DNA of 33,436 bases from an uncultured Aquimarina sp. (GCA_947493495.1 CANLRN010000048.1:1-33436), one strand, 5' to 3'; positions 15,597-24,635 are shown, numbered from the stretch's first letter. Numbers and translations: made by a program. The notes: generated from the letters alone by a model not told the origin.

Positions 15597-16844
15597 ATGC
15601 TTGCCGAGATAATCACTATAGGAGACGAAATTCTCATCGGTCAGATTGTAGATTCTAATTCAGCATTTATTGGCAAAGAACTTAATAAAATTGGAATTGA
15701 TGTATACCAGATATCCTCTATCCAGGATGATGAAAAGCATATCCTCACAGCATTAGAAGAAGCAAAGAACAGAGTAGATGTTGTATTGATTACAGGAGGT
15801 TTAGGACCGACTAAAGATGATATTACTAAACACACATTGTGTACGTATTTTGACGATACTTTAGTTCAGAATGATGATGTATTAAAGCACGTAGAAATGC
15901 TTTTCACGAAATATCTTAAGAGACCGGTTACTAAGATCAATGAGATGCAAGCTTTAGTGCCTAGTAAAGCTACCATATTAATGAATACTCATGGGACAGC
16001 TCCTGGAATGTGGTTAGAAAAAGAACAAACAATATTTGTATCTATGCCGGGAGTTCCATTCGAAATGAAGAATTTAATGAAAGAAGAAGTGCTGGTCAGA
16101 CTGCAAAAAAAGTTTGATAGACCTTTTATTATCCATAAAACGATATTAACATATGGCCTAGGAGAAAGTACAATCGCAAATAAGATTGAGTCTTGGGAAA
16201 ATAATTTACCATCATTTATAAAACTCGCTTACTTGCCTAATTTAGGGAAAGTTCGATTACGTCTTTCTGCTCGAGGTAAAGACAAGAAAATACTAATAGA
16301 TACTATCGAAGAAAGAATTACTCAGTTGCACACATTAATTGGTGATAATATTATTGGTTATGAAGAAGACGAATCTATTGAGGTTTTGATTAGTCAATTA
16401 TTGACATCTAAAGGAAAAACATTAGCTGTGGCAGAAAGTTGTACTGGTGGTAAAATAGCGCAATCTCTTACTCATAATCAGGGAGCATCTTCATACTTTA
16501 AAGGAGGCGTAGTCACGTATGCTACTCAATCTAAAATAGATGTTTTAGATATTCCTGTTGATATTATAAAAAAATATACAGTAACAAGTTACGAGGTTGT
16601 AGAAGCTATGGCTAAAGGTGTAAAACAAAAGTTTAATACAGATTTTAGTATTGCAACTACAGGAAATGCAGGGCCATCAAAAGGAGATGGCAATGTAGAT
16701 GTAGGAACAGTTTTTATTGCTATAGGAACTCCTGATCGTATTTTTTCTAAAAAATATGAGTTTAGTAACAATAGAGAAAGAACTATTGGAAAAGCCGTGA
16801 ATAAATCATTTGAACTCTTATTGGAAGAATTAAGAAAAAAATAA
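15597..16844 (+). CDS. cinA: CinA-family protein (NMN amidohydrolase / ADP-ribose pyrophosphatase type)
   Basis: This is a two-domain protein of the pyridine-nucleotide salvage/damage family. Residues 1-170 form the MoaB/MogA-like domain (LAEIITIGDEILIGQIVDSN, TGGLGPTKDDITK). Residues about 255-410 form the C-terminal CinA amidohydrolase domain, with VAESCTGGKIAQSLT and SIATTGNAGPSKGDGNVDVGTV. At 415 residues it is full length. The start is two bases after the Hpt stop. In related genomes cinA often sits close to rpmB. Here minus-strand accessory genes separate them. Confidence 0.93.
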   Translation: MLAEIITIGDEILIGQIVDSNSAFIGKELNKIGIDVYQISSIQDDEKHILTALEEAKNRVDVVLITGGLGPTKDDITKHTLCTYFDDTLVQNDDVLKHVEMLFTKYLKRPVTKINEMQALVPSKATILMNTHGTAPGMWLEKEQTIFVSMPGVPFEMKNLMKEEVLVRLQKKFDRPFIIHKTILTYGLGESTIANKIESWENNLPSFIKLAYLPNLGKVRLRLSARGKDKKILIDTIEERITQLHTLIGDNIIGYEEDESIEVLISQLLTSKGKTLAVAESCTGGKIAQSLTHNQGASSYFKGGVVTYATQSKIDVLDIPVDIIKKYTVTSYEVVEAMAKGVKQKFNTDFSIATTGNAGPSKGDGNVDVGTVFIAIGTPDRIFSKKYEFSNNRERTIGKAVNKSFELLLEELRKK

Positions 16845-16868
16845 TATAGTAATAAGTTCTCAATGGAT

Positions 16869-17267
16869 CTATGATGGTTCAATATTCGCCCAATTTAAGG
16901 CATCTTCTAAACTTTTAAAATGATGAAACGGTTGTTTTGCAAAATGTTTTTCTACTTCAATTGACATTTCGCTTGCTCTATTATAGGTAACCACGCCATA
17001 CCCCTTAAAATTGTCTAAGTAAGTAAATGGACACTTTTCATAATCTGTAGGGATAATAGAATGCGAATGAACTCTGTTTGAAATATAAGTAAACGGTTGA
17101 CCATTACCATAGTGTTTAAATATTAAAGGCATTAGTTCATCAAGCATATCTGCAGCGATAACTGTTCCTTCTCTTATTTCGGCGATAAAGCAATTTTTAT
17201 AAAAATAATATGTACCTAAGTTTATATCATACTTTTTTACTAATGACGGTGATGTTTTCGCTTTCAT
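16869..17267 (-). CDS. Conserved Bacteroidota protein, STAS/SpoIIAA-like (copy 1)
   Basis: This 132-residue soluble protein is paralogous to the gene at 19181-19582. Shared positions include YYFYKN near 20-25, HYGNGQPFTYISNR near 52-65, FKGYGVVTYN near 87-96, and a C-terminal FKSLEDALNW. Alternating strands and helices suggest a STAS/SpoIIAA-like fold, but I see no conserved phosphorylatable serine and cannot assign a function. It is convergent with cinA, with 24 bases between stops, and starts a minus-strand accessory block. Confidence 0.7.
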   Translation of the reverse strand: MKAKTSPSLVKKYDINLGTYYFYKNCFIAEIREGTVIAADMLDELMPLIFKHYGNGQPFTYISNRVHSHSIIPTDYEKCPFTYLDNFKGYGVVTYNRASEMSIEVEKHFAKQPFHHFKSLEDALNWANIEPS

Positions 17268-17595
17268 TATAGGGGTTTTTAATTAGTTGTAAAACGATAA
17301 GGTATAGTTTTAAGGATTGCTATTGATATTCTATTCTAGAATACATACTGTAAACTAAAAAATTATGTAATTCTAAATTAGGAGGGAATTTAGAGTTTAC
17401 ATCTTTACTATGCTTCGGTAAACCTTTTCTTTTTTTGTTATAGCAAGATTCAATATACAAAAAAATATATAAGTGGATGTAAATCTATTTTTGAGATGAA
17501 TTTACGAATATAAAATATAGCTCTTATAATTTCTTTTTTGCAGCTATATATTCAGGTATGAAGGAGTGTATTTATCGGTTTGAATAAAGCGTCTT
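17268..17595. other. Intergenic region with a small hairpin
   Basis: This gap of about 328 bases has no gene. An inverted repeat TCTAAATT (17372-17379) with AATTTAGA (17387-17394) has a GGAGGG-type loop. An outer pair GTAAAC (17350-17355) and GTTTAC (17395-17400) also matches. It lacks a T tract and is 200 bases from the nearest stop, so I do not call it a terminator. Confidence 0.45.
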
Positions 17596-18132
17596 TTAGT
17601 GTGATTTATTCTTAGTTATAAGCTTCTTGTCACACCAATACCAGATTGCATCTTCACTTCCAAGTTCATAGGGAGCAAATTTATCGAATTTCATTCCAAC
17701 CTTTTCCATTACTCTGATCGATGCTTTGTTTTCTTTGATTGCAATTGCAACAATCTTTCTTAATTTGAGAGAATCAAATCCATAATTTAAAATTGCACGA
17801 GATGCCTCCGTTGCTATACCTAGTCCCCAATATTCAGGCAAGAATCTATAGCCAAGATCAATTTCGTCAAATTCTGGCAGATAAGCCAGACCTGCCCAAC
17901 CAACAAATTGATTTTCACTTTTTAATATAGTAGCCCATCTGCCAAACCCAAATTTTTTATAGTCAACAATTCTTGTTTCTATGGCATTTTTTATTTCTTC
18001 TATAGATTTCACCACAGGTTCACCCGTAAACTTTTGTACTGCCGGATTAGAATGCAGCTTAAATAGTGCTTCTTTGTCATCAAGAGTAATTTCTCTTAAT
18101 AATAACCTTTCTGTTTCGATTAAATTTTTCAC
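17596..18132 (-). CDS. GNAT N-acetyltransferase (RimJ/RimL-like)
   Basis: This 178-residue acetyltransferase uses acetyl-CoA. N-terminal ETERLLLREITLDDKEALFKL is the usual RimJ/RimL opening. The acetyl-CoA loop is in YWGLGIATEASRAILNYGF near 100-118, and ENKASIRVMEKVGMKFD near 136-152 completes the fold. The start is a GTG at 18132, which gives the expected N terminus. The substrate (protein N terminus or small amine) cannot be told. It lies just beyond the repeat element at 18150-18464 in an accessory block. Confidence 0.86.
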   Translation of the reverse strand: MKNLIETERLLLREITLDDKEALFKLHSNPAVQKFTGEPVVKSIEEIKNAIETRIVDYKKFGFGRWATILKSENQFVGWAGLAYLPEFDEIDLGYRFLPEYWGLGIATEASRAILNYGFDSLKLRKIVAIAIKENKASIRVMEKVGMKFDKFAPYELGSEDAIWYWCDKKLITKNKSH

Positions 18133-18149
18133 TTTATAGTTCGTAAATG

Positions 18150-18464
18150 GGCATGGTTAGTACTGGAATTAAAAGTAGCGAATTTTCGATTAGACACTCA
18201 GCCAAACCTTTTTATTTCAATTATTTTTTTATTACAAAGCCAAATAAAAAGATTTGGCGACATTGTAAACAAGAACAAGCTTTTATACGATTTACGAATA
18301 AAAATTTCGCATCTAATGACATTCTTTTTCTACTATATTTTCTTCATTTTATTCATCAATCTAGCTAAAAATCCTTGCCATTATTTTCACGAAATTCTCA
18401 TCCGTATATCGTATTAGAACTAGTTTAAACTGCCTTATTTGCTATATAGTTGTTACCATATGCC
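18150..18464. repeat. Structured repeat element with imperfect terminal inverted repeats (attC- or MITE-like)
   Basis: The element of about 315 bases fills the space between the PH-domain gene and the GNAT gene. Its ends are imperfect inverted repeats: GGCATGGTTAG at 18150-18160 and the complement of GTTACCATATGCC at 18452-18464. Inside, arms at 18201-18217 and 18242-18258 form a 17-base-pair stem with one mismatch. The outer sequence begins directly after the ancestral stop codon of the PH gene (18470-18472). From memory, similar intergenic elements recur in flavobacterial genomes, but I could not check this. The plus-strand ORF inside it is not considered a gene. Confidence 0.5.
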
Positions 18465-18469
18465 ACACG

Positions 18470-19017
18470 TTATTTTTCTTGCTGTATTTCAATTATTTGA
18501 TTGTATACCTTTCTAACATTTTGGATCAAATCAAGTTGAGGATTTGCTTTTATTCCAGGCCACCAGTTCATTCCGTTTCCCCATATCATTATTGGATTCT
18601 TTGGTCCGATAGAGATAGTTCCACTTCCGTCATTTTTTCAGTGTATTCAATGTCAGATAAGGTTCTAATGTTTAGCGATTTTATACTTTTTGAAAATACT
18701 CCACTTTTTATAATTATTCTATCTTCTGTCAATCCATAGTAAGTGTTTTCTCGTTGTTTTGCGTCAATTATAAATCTTCCGAACACAAATATCAATCCTA
18801 CAATCACAAAAGGTATTCCAAACAAAGCAAAAATCCAACTACCTTGAGAAGCCATAAACATCCAAAATATAGCAAATCCAAACCATAATAGACTAAAAGG
18901 TATTAGGAAAATATCCGCTGTTCTGAATATAACACCTTTTTTCGGTTGTCCAGCCCAAAGTAAAGTTTCTTTATTGTCTAAATGTTGCCTTAATTCCGAT
19001 TGTGTATCTCCTCTCAT
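18470..19017 (-). pseudogene. PH-domain membrane protein, frameshifted near its 3' end
   Basis: The intact N-terminal part (142 residues up to an early stop) has LLWAGQPKKGVIFRTADIFL, two hydrophobic segments at about 31-50 and 61-80, and a bacterial PH-like part (YYGLTEDRIIIKSGVFSKS). The frame then ends after an unrelated tail. In the next frame the sequence continues sensibly (NDGSGTISIGPKNPIMIWGN and on) to a TAA at 18470-18472. One added base in the six-T run at 18633-18638 (plus strand) would restore a protein of about 182 residues. It is either a recent mutation or a sequencing error. Function is unknown. Confidence 0.72.
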
Positions 19018-19180
19018 TCAGTTTTGTTTTAATCCTGACTAACGTCCAATTTTGTAATTGATATTGAGATAATTATGTTTTTTTTAAGTGTATCAATTTT
19101 CACTAATATTTAGAGTAATTTTTGAGCTTCGTTAGCTCGAGGAATTAATCAGATTCTGATGTGATGAATATGTGATATAG

Positions 19181-19582
19181 TTAATGTTCTATTAGTAACT
19201 CATCAATCCAAAGAATTGCATCTTTTATAGAATTAAAAACTTTTGATGGGACACTAAGAAAAGATTGTTCCATTCTAGCAATTTTACTATTAATTGGATT
19301 GTATGTAACTACAGCATACCCTTTTAAATTTGGAAAAAGAGTAGAGGATTTAAAATGCGAAGTAGGCTCAAAAGTGTAAGAATTAATTCTATTGGCTATA
19401 TATACAAAAGGAATGTCGTTTCCATAATATTCTCTAACAAAATGGAATAATTTAGTTGCTTTTTCAAAATTAAAAGTCACATCTGCATTTACTTCAGAAA
19501 CCATAAAATTGTCATAGAAATAAAAAGAACCGATGTCTAATACATGAGTGTTTATTAATTTATGAGTACTATTTTGGATCAT
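19181..19582 (-). CDS. Conserved Bacteroidota protein, STAS/SpoIIAA-like (copy 2)
   Basis: This 133-residue paralogue of the protein at 16869-17267 shares the order YFYDN near 21-25, YYGNDIPFVYIANR near 52-65, LKGYAVVTYN near 86-95, and FNSIKDAILW near the C terminus. A single soluble alpha/beta domain is expected. Two diverged copies bracket the GNAT and PH-domain genes. No function can be assigned from sequence. Confidence 0.7.
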   Translation of the reverse strand: MIQNSTHKLINTHVLDIGSFYFYDNFMVSEVNADVTFNFEKATKLFHFVREYYGNDIPFVYIANRINSYTFEPTSHFKSSTLFPNLKGYAVVTYNPINSKIARMEQSFLSVPSKVFNSIKDAILWIDELLIEH

Positions 19583-19809
19583 GGTTTTAAAAGTTTTTCA
19601 TCTAAATATACAATTAAGAACTTTAATAATCAATTAATTTATTAGTTTCGGTTATAATGCTCTAAGTATTGATTCTCTATATTAATTTGCAAAATAGGTA
19701 AAAGCAGAAATAATCAACCTTTATGAAGAGTTATTTTCCTTAATTTTAGCAGGTAACCCATGTGATATGATGAAATGATAGAAAAGAATAAAAAAACACA
19801 AAAGTATTA

Positions 19810-19840
19810 TTGGTGATTAGGTAAATAATTCGTTAATTTG
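19810..19840 (+). promoter_or_regulatory. Candidate promoter of the rpmB-rpmG-ftsY operon
   Basis: TTG at 19810-19812 is followed after 20 bases by TTAATTTG at 19833-19840, close to the Bacteroidota -33/-7 consensus with the usual spacing. The predicted start is about 33 bases before rpmB. The leader has no strong Shine-Dalgarno, as is usual in this phylum. Confidence 0.45.
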
Positions 19841-19878
19841 CACCCTGTTTTGAAATAACACCAAAAACAAGAATAGAG

Positions 19879-20118
19879 ATGTCAAGAGTTTGCGAGCTTA
19901 CAGGAAAAAAAGCAATGGTGGGAAATAATGTTTCTCACGCTATGAATAAAACAAAGCGTAAATTCAATGCGAATTTAATTAAAAAACGTTTTTACATTCC
20001 AGAAGAAGACCGTTGGATAACGCTTAAAGTGTCGACTTCAGCACTGAAAAATATAAATAGAAAAGGTATTGCTGCTGTTTTGAAAGAAGCAAGAGCTAAA
20101 GGCTTCTTAACTAAATAA
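19879..20118 (+). CDS. rpmB: 50S ribosomal protein L28
   Basis: This is a large-subunit protein of 79 residues. The opening SRVCELTGKKAMVGNNVSHA and the HAMNKTKRKFNANL segment are diagnostic of L28. Basic throughout, with the expected C terminus ARAKGFLTK. It leads the conserved rpmB-rpmG-DUF4295-ftsY run. Confidence 0.97.
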   Translation: MSRVCELTGKKAMVGNNVSHAMNKTKRKFNANLIKKRFYIPEEDRWITLKVSTSALKNINRKGIAAVLKEARAKGFLTK

Positions 20119-20144
20119 TCGGCTCTTAATAAAGATACTATATA

Positions 20145-20327
20145 ATGGCAAAGAAAGGAAATAGAGTTCAGGTGATCTTAGAATGTACAGAGCATAAGGC
20201 TAGTGGTAAACCAGGTACATCAAGATATATAACAACTAAGAATAAGAAGAATACTCCCGATAGAATTGAATTGAAAAAATTTAATCCAATTCTAAAGAAA
20301 ATGACTGTTCATAAAGAAATAAAATAA
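20145..20327 (+). CDS. rpmG: 50S ribosomal protein L33
   Basis: This is a large-subunit protein of 60 residues (GNRVQVILECTEHK, RYITTKNKKNTPDRIELKKF). It has one cysteine only, so it is the zinc-free (C-minus) form of L33. It lies 26 bases after rpmB and seven bases before the DUF4295 gene. Confidence 0.97.
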   Translation: MAKKGNRVQVILECTEHKASGKPGTSRYITTKNKKNTPDRIELKKFNPILKKMTVHKEIK

Positions 20328-20334
20328 GTAGAAA

Positions 20335-20487
20335 ATGGCAAAGAAATCAGTAGCATCGTTACAGACTGGATCAAAGAGATTAACTAAAGCCATCAAAATG
20401 GTGAAATCTCCAAAAACAGGAGCCTATACTTTTGTAGAGTCAATTATGCAGCCAGAAGCTGTAAATGATTTTCTTAAGAAAAAGTAA
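20335..20487 (+). CDS. DUF4295 small basic protein (probable ribosome-associated)
   Basis: This 50-residue protein was found by reading the rpmG-ftsY gap. It starts MAKKSVASLQTGSKRLTKAI and ends EAVNDFLKKK. It matches the small Bacteroidota-specific DUF4295 family encoded between rpmG and ftsY. Basic composition and location between L33 and FtsY point to the ribosome. I recall a report of a Bacteroidota-specific large-subunit protein that may be this one, but cannot verify it. ATG at 20335, TAA at 20485-20487. Confidence 0.9.
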   Translation: MAKKSVASLQTGSKRLTKAIKMVKSPKTGAYTFVESIMQPEAVNDFLKKK

Positions 20488-20600
20488 TTGCAAAAAAAAA
20501 TATAAAAGAAGCCGTTTCAATTTTATTGGAATGGCTCTTTCTTTTTTATATTTACTGGAATTTATAAGTATAAATTTTTTTAGTATTTTGAATATTGTAT

Positions 20601-21554
20601 ATGGGCTTTTTTAAAAAAATATTTTCTTCAGAAAAAAAAGAGACATTAGATAAAGGATTGGAAAAATCTAAAACCAGTTTTTTTTCTAAACTAAGCAAAG
20701 CTGTTGCAGGAAAATCTAAGGTCGATGATGATGTATTGGATAACTTAGAAGAAGTATTGGTAACAAGTGATGTGGGAGTTAAAACTACAATAAAAGTTAT
20801 TGATAGGATTGAAAATCGTGTAGCAAAAGACAAATATCTAGGAACTGAAGAATTAAATCAAATATTAAGAGACGAGATTGCTGGTTTACTTTCCGAAACC
20901 AATTCTGGAGAAGCTACAGATTTTGAAATTCCTACAGATAAAAAACCATATGTTTTGATGGTTGTGGGGGTTAATGGTGTAGGTAAAACTACAACTATAG
21001 GTAAGCTTGCCTATCAGTTTAATAAAAAAAACTTAAAAGTTGTTTTAGGAGCTGCAGATACGTTTAGAGCCGCTGCTATTGATCAATTACAAGTATGGGC
21101 TGATCGAGTAGATGTGCCTATCATAAAACAAGATATGGGTAGTGATCCAGCCTCAGTAGCTTTTGATACGCTACAATCTGGTGTCCAGCAAGATGCTGAT
21201 GTCATCATCATTGATACCGCAGGTAGACTGCATAATAAAATCAATCTGATGAATGAATTGACTAAAGTAAAAAGAGTAATGCAAAAAGTAATTGGAGATG
21301 CACCTCATGATGTGTTATTGGTGTTAGATGGTTCTACAGGACAGAATGCTTTTGAGCAAGCTAAGCAATTTACCGCCGCCACAGAAGTGACATCACTAGC
21401 AGTAACCAAACTAGACGGTACCGCAAAAGGAGGAGTAGTTATCGGAATCAGTGATCAATTTCAGATTCCTGTAAGATATATTGGAGTAGGAGAAGGTATC
21501 GAAGATCTTCAGGTATTTAATAAATATGAATTTGTAGATTCATTTTTTAAGTAA
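20601..21554 (+). CDS. ftsY: Signal recognition particle receptor FtsY
   Basis: This SRP-receptor GTPase brings ribosome-SRP complexes to the inner membrane. The N domain (about 20-100) is followed by the G domain with P-loop GVNGVGKT at 123-130, DTAGRLH, and TKLDGTAKGG near the end. The protein is 317 residues from the ATG at 20601. A TTG two codons earlier is possible, but MGFFKKIF is the usual Bacteroidota N terminus. The short acidic A region is typical of the phylum. Confidence 0.96.
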   Translation: MGFFKKIFSSEKKETLDKGLEKSKTSFFSKLSKAVAGKSKVDDDVLDNLEEVLVTSDVGVKTTIKVIDRIENRVAKDKYLGTEELNQILRDEIAGLLSETNSGEATDFEIPTDKKPYVLMVVGVNGVGKTTTIGKLAYQFNKKNLKVVLGAADTFRAAAIDQLQVWADRVDVPIIKQDMGSDPASVAFDTLQSGVQQDADVIIIDTAGRLHNKINLMNELTKVKRVMQKVIGDAPHDVLLVLDGSTGQNAFEQAKQFTAATEVTSLAVTKLDGTAKGGVVIGISDQFQIPVRYIGVGEGIEDLQVFNKYEFVDSFFK

Positions 21555-21590
21555 ATTCGTATCACAATCCAGAACTGTTACAAAAGAGTT

Positions 21591-21628
21591 AAAAAGATGC
21601 TATAGAAATAATGTAGCATCTTTTTTTT
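21591..21628 (+). terminator. Intrinsic terminator after ftsY
   Basis: GATGCTA at 21596-21602 pairs perfectly with TAGCATC at 21614-21620, followed by eight T residues to 21628. An A run precedes the stem. Confidence 0.85.
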
Positions 21629-21686
21629 ATACATTCATTCACTTTTCGCTTAGCACTTAAATATATAATCTAAAAAATAAAATATC

Positions 21687-23360
21687 ATGGAAAAAGTATT
21701 ATCAATCATTAGTATAGCCTTTTTGATATTAGTTTCCTGTAAAGAAGAAAAGAAAGTGATTCCTCAAAAAGAGGTACAGCCTAAAATAGTATGGCAATCT
21801 TATGATGAGAAAGAGGATCTTGCTGCTACACAACAATTAGAACAAGATCGGATGCATCTCAAGCTTGTAAATTCTAAGGTATTAGATAAAAATACAATAT
21901 GGCAGAATTTAGAATCCGAGCTCGATTATTTTTCTGAAGACGATTACAATAGATTAAAAGAGTTGATTATAGAACAGGATATCCCCACTATCCAACAGCA
22001 TATAAAAGATGATACATTCTCTTATGAAGAATTGGTAAAATTCTACATCTACAGAATCAGAAAATACGAAAGTGATAATTCATTATCTCTAAACTCAGTA
22101 ATATCTTTAAACCCAAAGGTAGTAGAACAAGCAAGGGTTTTAGATAAAAAAGATAAGAGTACAATAGATATTTATTCGGTGCACGGAATGCCAATTATGC
22201 TTAAAGATAATATAGGCACAGCGCATATGTATACAACTGCTGGTGCAATCGCATTACAAGAAAATAAAACAGCAGATGCGTTTATTACTAAAAAATTAAT
22301 AGCCCAAGATGCTTTGATTATCGGTAAAGCTAATCTAAGTGAATGGGCATATTTCTTATGTAATGGATGTCCAGTAGGATATAGTGCCGTAGGGGGACAA
22401 ACGCTAAACCCTTATGGAAGAATGATTTTCGAAAGTGGGGGATCTAGCTCTGGTAGTGGTGCTACGGTAGCAGCTAATTTTTGTGTAGCGGCTGTCGGTA
22501 CAGAAACAAGTGGTTCTATTTTGTCGCCTTCTAGTCAAAACTCACTTGTAGGATTAAAACCTACTATTGGAGTGCTTAGTAGATCTGGGATTGTTCCTAT
22601 TTCGAGTACGCTAGATACCCCTGGTCCTATGACCAAAAACATAGTGGATAATGCCATTCTATTACAAGCAATGATTGGCAAGGACTCCAATGATTCGGCT
22701 TCTGTACCAACAACAGTTGATTATATCTCTGCGATTAAAAATGCTGCGATAAAAGAAAAGCGTTTTGGTGTGATTAAAGCATTATTAGAAGATTCTATAT
22801 ATGCCAGAGCGGTTAATAAAATAAAAAAAGCAGGAGGAGAGATTATAGAAATAACTGTAGCACAAACACCACTGCCCGGGTTTTTAAGCATACTTAATAT
22901 AGATATGAAACATGATTTGCCAGCATATATTGATGCTTATGCGAGTGCTAATATTACTATAAAAACTATAGAAGATGCTATAGCTTTTAATCAAAAAGAT
23001 ACGCTGGTTAGAATCCCTTATGGACAAGGTATTTTTGAAGGAATTATAAGTGATACTACTACAACTAAGGGCTTAGAAAAAATAAAAAATAACTTAAAAA
23101 CAGTAGCTAGTAATTATTTTGATACTCACTTGGATGCACACAATCTAGATGCAGTTTTATCCATTAATAATTACCATGCGGGCTATGCTGCTGTGGCTAA
23201 ATATCCAGCATTAACAGTACCAATGGGATATAATGATAAAGGAGAACCTAAAGGACTTACATTTATAGCGAAACCATTTTCAGAAGATAAATTATTGCAG
23301 CTAGGTAGTGCTTATGAACAAGTTTCTAAAGAAAGAAAAGCTCCTGAGAACTACAATTAG
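21687..23360 (+). CDS. Amidase-signature lipoprotein
   Basis: This 557-residue amidase-signature enzyme cuts an unknown amide. SPII signal with C18 (LVSCKE), so it is anchored outside the cytoplasm. The Ser-cisSer-Lys triad is complete: K173 (MLKDNIGT), cis-S253 (GGSSSGSG) and nucleophile S277 (TETSGSI). The C-terminal part (about 300-557) is the substrate-side domain. Export as a lipoprotein argues against GatA. Its stop overlaps the stop of the convergent serine hydrolase gene by four bases. Confidence 0.88.
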   Translation: MEKVLSIISIAFLILVSCKEEKKVIPQKEVQPKIVWQSYDEKEDLAATQQLEQDRMHLKLVNSKVLDKNTIWQNLESELDYFSEDDYNRLKELIIEQDIPTIQQHIKDDTFSYEELVKFYIYRIRKYESDNSLSLNSVISLNPKVVEQARVLDKKDKSTIDIYSVHGMPIMLKDNIGTAHMYTTAGAIALQENKTADAFITKKLIAQDALIIGKANLSEWAYFLCNGCPVGYSAVGGQTLNPYGRMIFESGGSSSGSGATVAANFCVAAVGTETSGSILSPSSQNSLVGLKPTIGVLSRSGIVPISSTLDTPGPMTKNIVDNAILLQAMIGKDSNDSASVPTTVDYISAIKNAAIKEKRFGVIKALLEDSIYARAVNKIKKAGGEIIEITVAQTPLPGFLSILNIDMKHDLPAYIDAYASANITIKTIEDAIAFNQKDTLVRIPYGQGIFEGIISDTTTTKGLEKIKNNLKTVASNYFDTHLDAHNLDAVLSINNYHAGYAAVAKYPALTVPMGYNDKGEPKGLTFIAKPFSEDKLLQLGSAYEQVSKERKAPENYN

Positions 23361-24463
23361 TTTATTAAAGCTTTAATTTTTTTCCATAATTCATTATCAA
23401 AATTAGAAGGTCCTAATACAGTTCGGCCTGCACTATCACCCATCCTAACAATAACTAAATTTTGACTAGGAACAATGTATAATTTTTGATCATTTTTTCC
23501 TAGACCAGCAATAAGGTCATTCGGAGCCTCAGGGATTAATGTTCTGTAAATCTCATTTTCTAAACCAGGTAACCTATGACTTTTTTTACCATTTAGCCAC
23601 CATAAATATCCATAAGAGCGGTTAAATCTCTGAGAAGTAGAAGTCATCTGAGTAAAATAGTTTTTGTCTTTTAGGATTTGTTTTTTGCCCCAAGTACCTT
23701 TATTTAGGTTCAAAAGCCCAAATCGAGCCATACTTCTTGCAGAACTATAAAATATATTGGCATATCCTCTACTTACCCAAGCACCATCCATGCCAATTCT
23801 ATTTTTTAATTTGGTTTCAAAATAGGTAGTGAAGTCCATATTAACAGCTCCAGAAATTATATCAGTAAGTAAGATATAAGGCGCATTGTGGTAATACCAA
23901 AAACTACCAGGCTTGTTGCGATAGGTAAGGCAATCAAAATCAGTACAGTTTTTATTAGAAACGGTATAATCCAAACCTGATGTCATAGTTAGATGATCTC
24001 TAACACGAATTGCTCTTTCTTGATCAGTACTTATATTAGCCCATCTCTGTCCTAAATAAGTAGCCGATGTGTTATTAATATTTAATAATCTATCTTGTTG
24101 CGCCAATCCTGTGGTAAAAGCAGTCAATGTTTTTCCTACAGAATACCATTGATTATAATCAGAAACTGTAGTGTTATTAAAATATTTTTCGACTACAATC
24201 TTACCGTTTTTAAGGATAATAAATGCTTTTGTATTTTTTCTCTCCAAAAAATTGTATAGACGCTTTTCGGCTCGAACATCCCAGCCTAAATCACTGACAG
24301 AAATAGTTTTCCATTCTTTAGAGTTTACAGGTGGAAAATACAATTCGTTTTGGCAACAAGGATTAATTCTTTCTGGAGTAACTTTTTCGGGAAACTCATT
24401 TGCGTCATCAGTACAGGAAATAATAAAAATGAATATTAATAAAAAAATCATTTTGGTTTTCAT
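23357..24463 (-). CDS. Serine hydrolase lipoprotein (class C beta-lactamase family)
   Basis: This 368-residue enzyme of the beta-lactamase/esterase family has an SPII signal with C17 (IISCTD). The SxxK motif is S108-V-G-K111, and Y191-H-N193 matches the YxN motif. The third motif is less clear. Such proteins are usually esterases or D-aminopeptidases rather than true beta-lactamases. Extra cysteines at 36-37 and 173/178 may form disulfides. It converges on the amidase gene and is transcribed away from rimO. Confidence 0.85.
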   Translation of the reverse strand: MKTKMIFLLIFIFIISCTDDANEFPEKVTPERINPCCQNELYFPPVNSKEWKTISVSDLGWDVRAEKRLYNFLERKNTKAFIILKNGKIVVEKYFNNTTVSDYNQWYSVGKTLTAFTTGLAQQDRLLNINNTSATYLGQRWANISTDQERAIRVRDHLTMTSGLDYTVSNKNCTDFDCLTYRNKPGSFWYYHNAPYILLTDIISGAVNMDFTTYFETKLKNRIGMDGAWVSRGYANIFYSSARSMARFGLLNLNKGTWGKKQILKDKNYFTQMTSTSQRFNRSYGYLWWLNGKKSHRLPGLENEIYRTLIPEAPNDLIAGLGKNDQKLYIVPSQNLVIVRMGDSAGRTVLGPSNFDNELWKKIKALIN

Positions 24464-24587
24464 AAGTTAGGTTTTTAGGTTGTATATGGTCTTAGACAAT
24501 TGTATTTTATAAAGGTTTAATTTTGAAATATTTTTTAATGTCAATAGTTCTTATGATAGTTATAGACTAAACTATAGTTATTCATGG

Positions 24588-24595
24588 TATCTTTG
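24588..24595 (+). promoter_or_regulatory. Candidate -7 promoter element of rimO
   Basis: TATCTTTG matches TAnnTTTG exactly, 41 bases before the chosen rimO ATG. No clear -33 TTG is visible. Confidence 0.4.
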
Positions 24596-24635
24596 CAAAC
24601 TCTTGTATGAAACCAGAAAGATTTATTCAGAAGCT

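Noticed and set aside
18147..18368. 73-residue plus-strand reading frame
   Set aside because: It lies wholly inside the structured repeat element, its composition is not protein-like, and it reads through both arms of the internal stem.
18479..18739. 86-residue plus-strand reading frame
   Set aside because: It is antisense to the PH-domain gene, whose minus-strand frames make clear sense.
19124..19160. Two small hairpins (GAGCT/AGCTC and ATCAG/CTGAT)
   Set aside because: Stems are only five base pairs and there is no T tract on either strand, so a terminator call is not supported.
20595..20600. TTG start two codons before the ftsY ATG
   Set aside because: MGFFKKIF is the usual N terminus, so the ATG at 20601 is preferred.
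24603..24635. 11-residue N-terminal extension of RimO from a TTG
   Set aside because: No family support. The ATG at 24636 gives the normal length.
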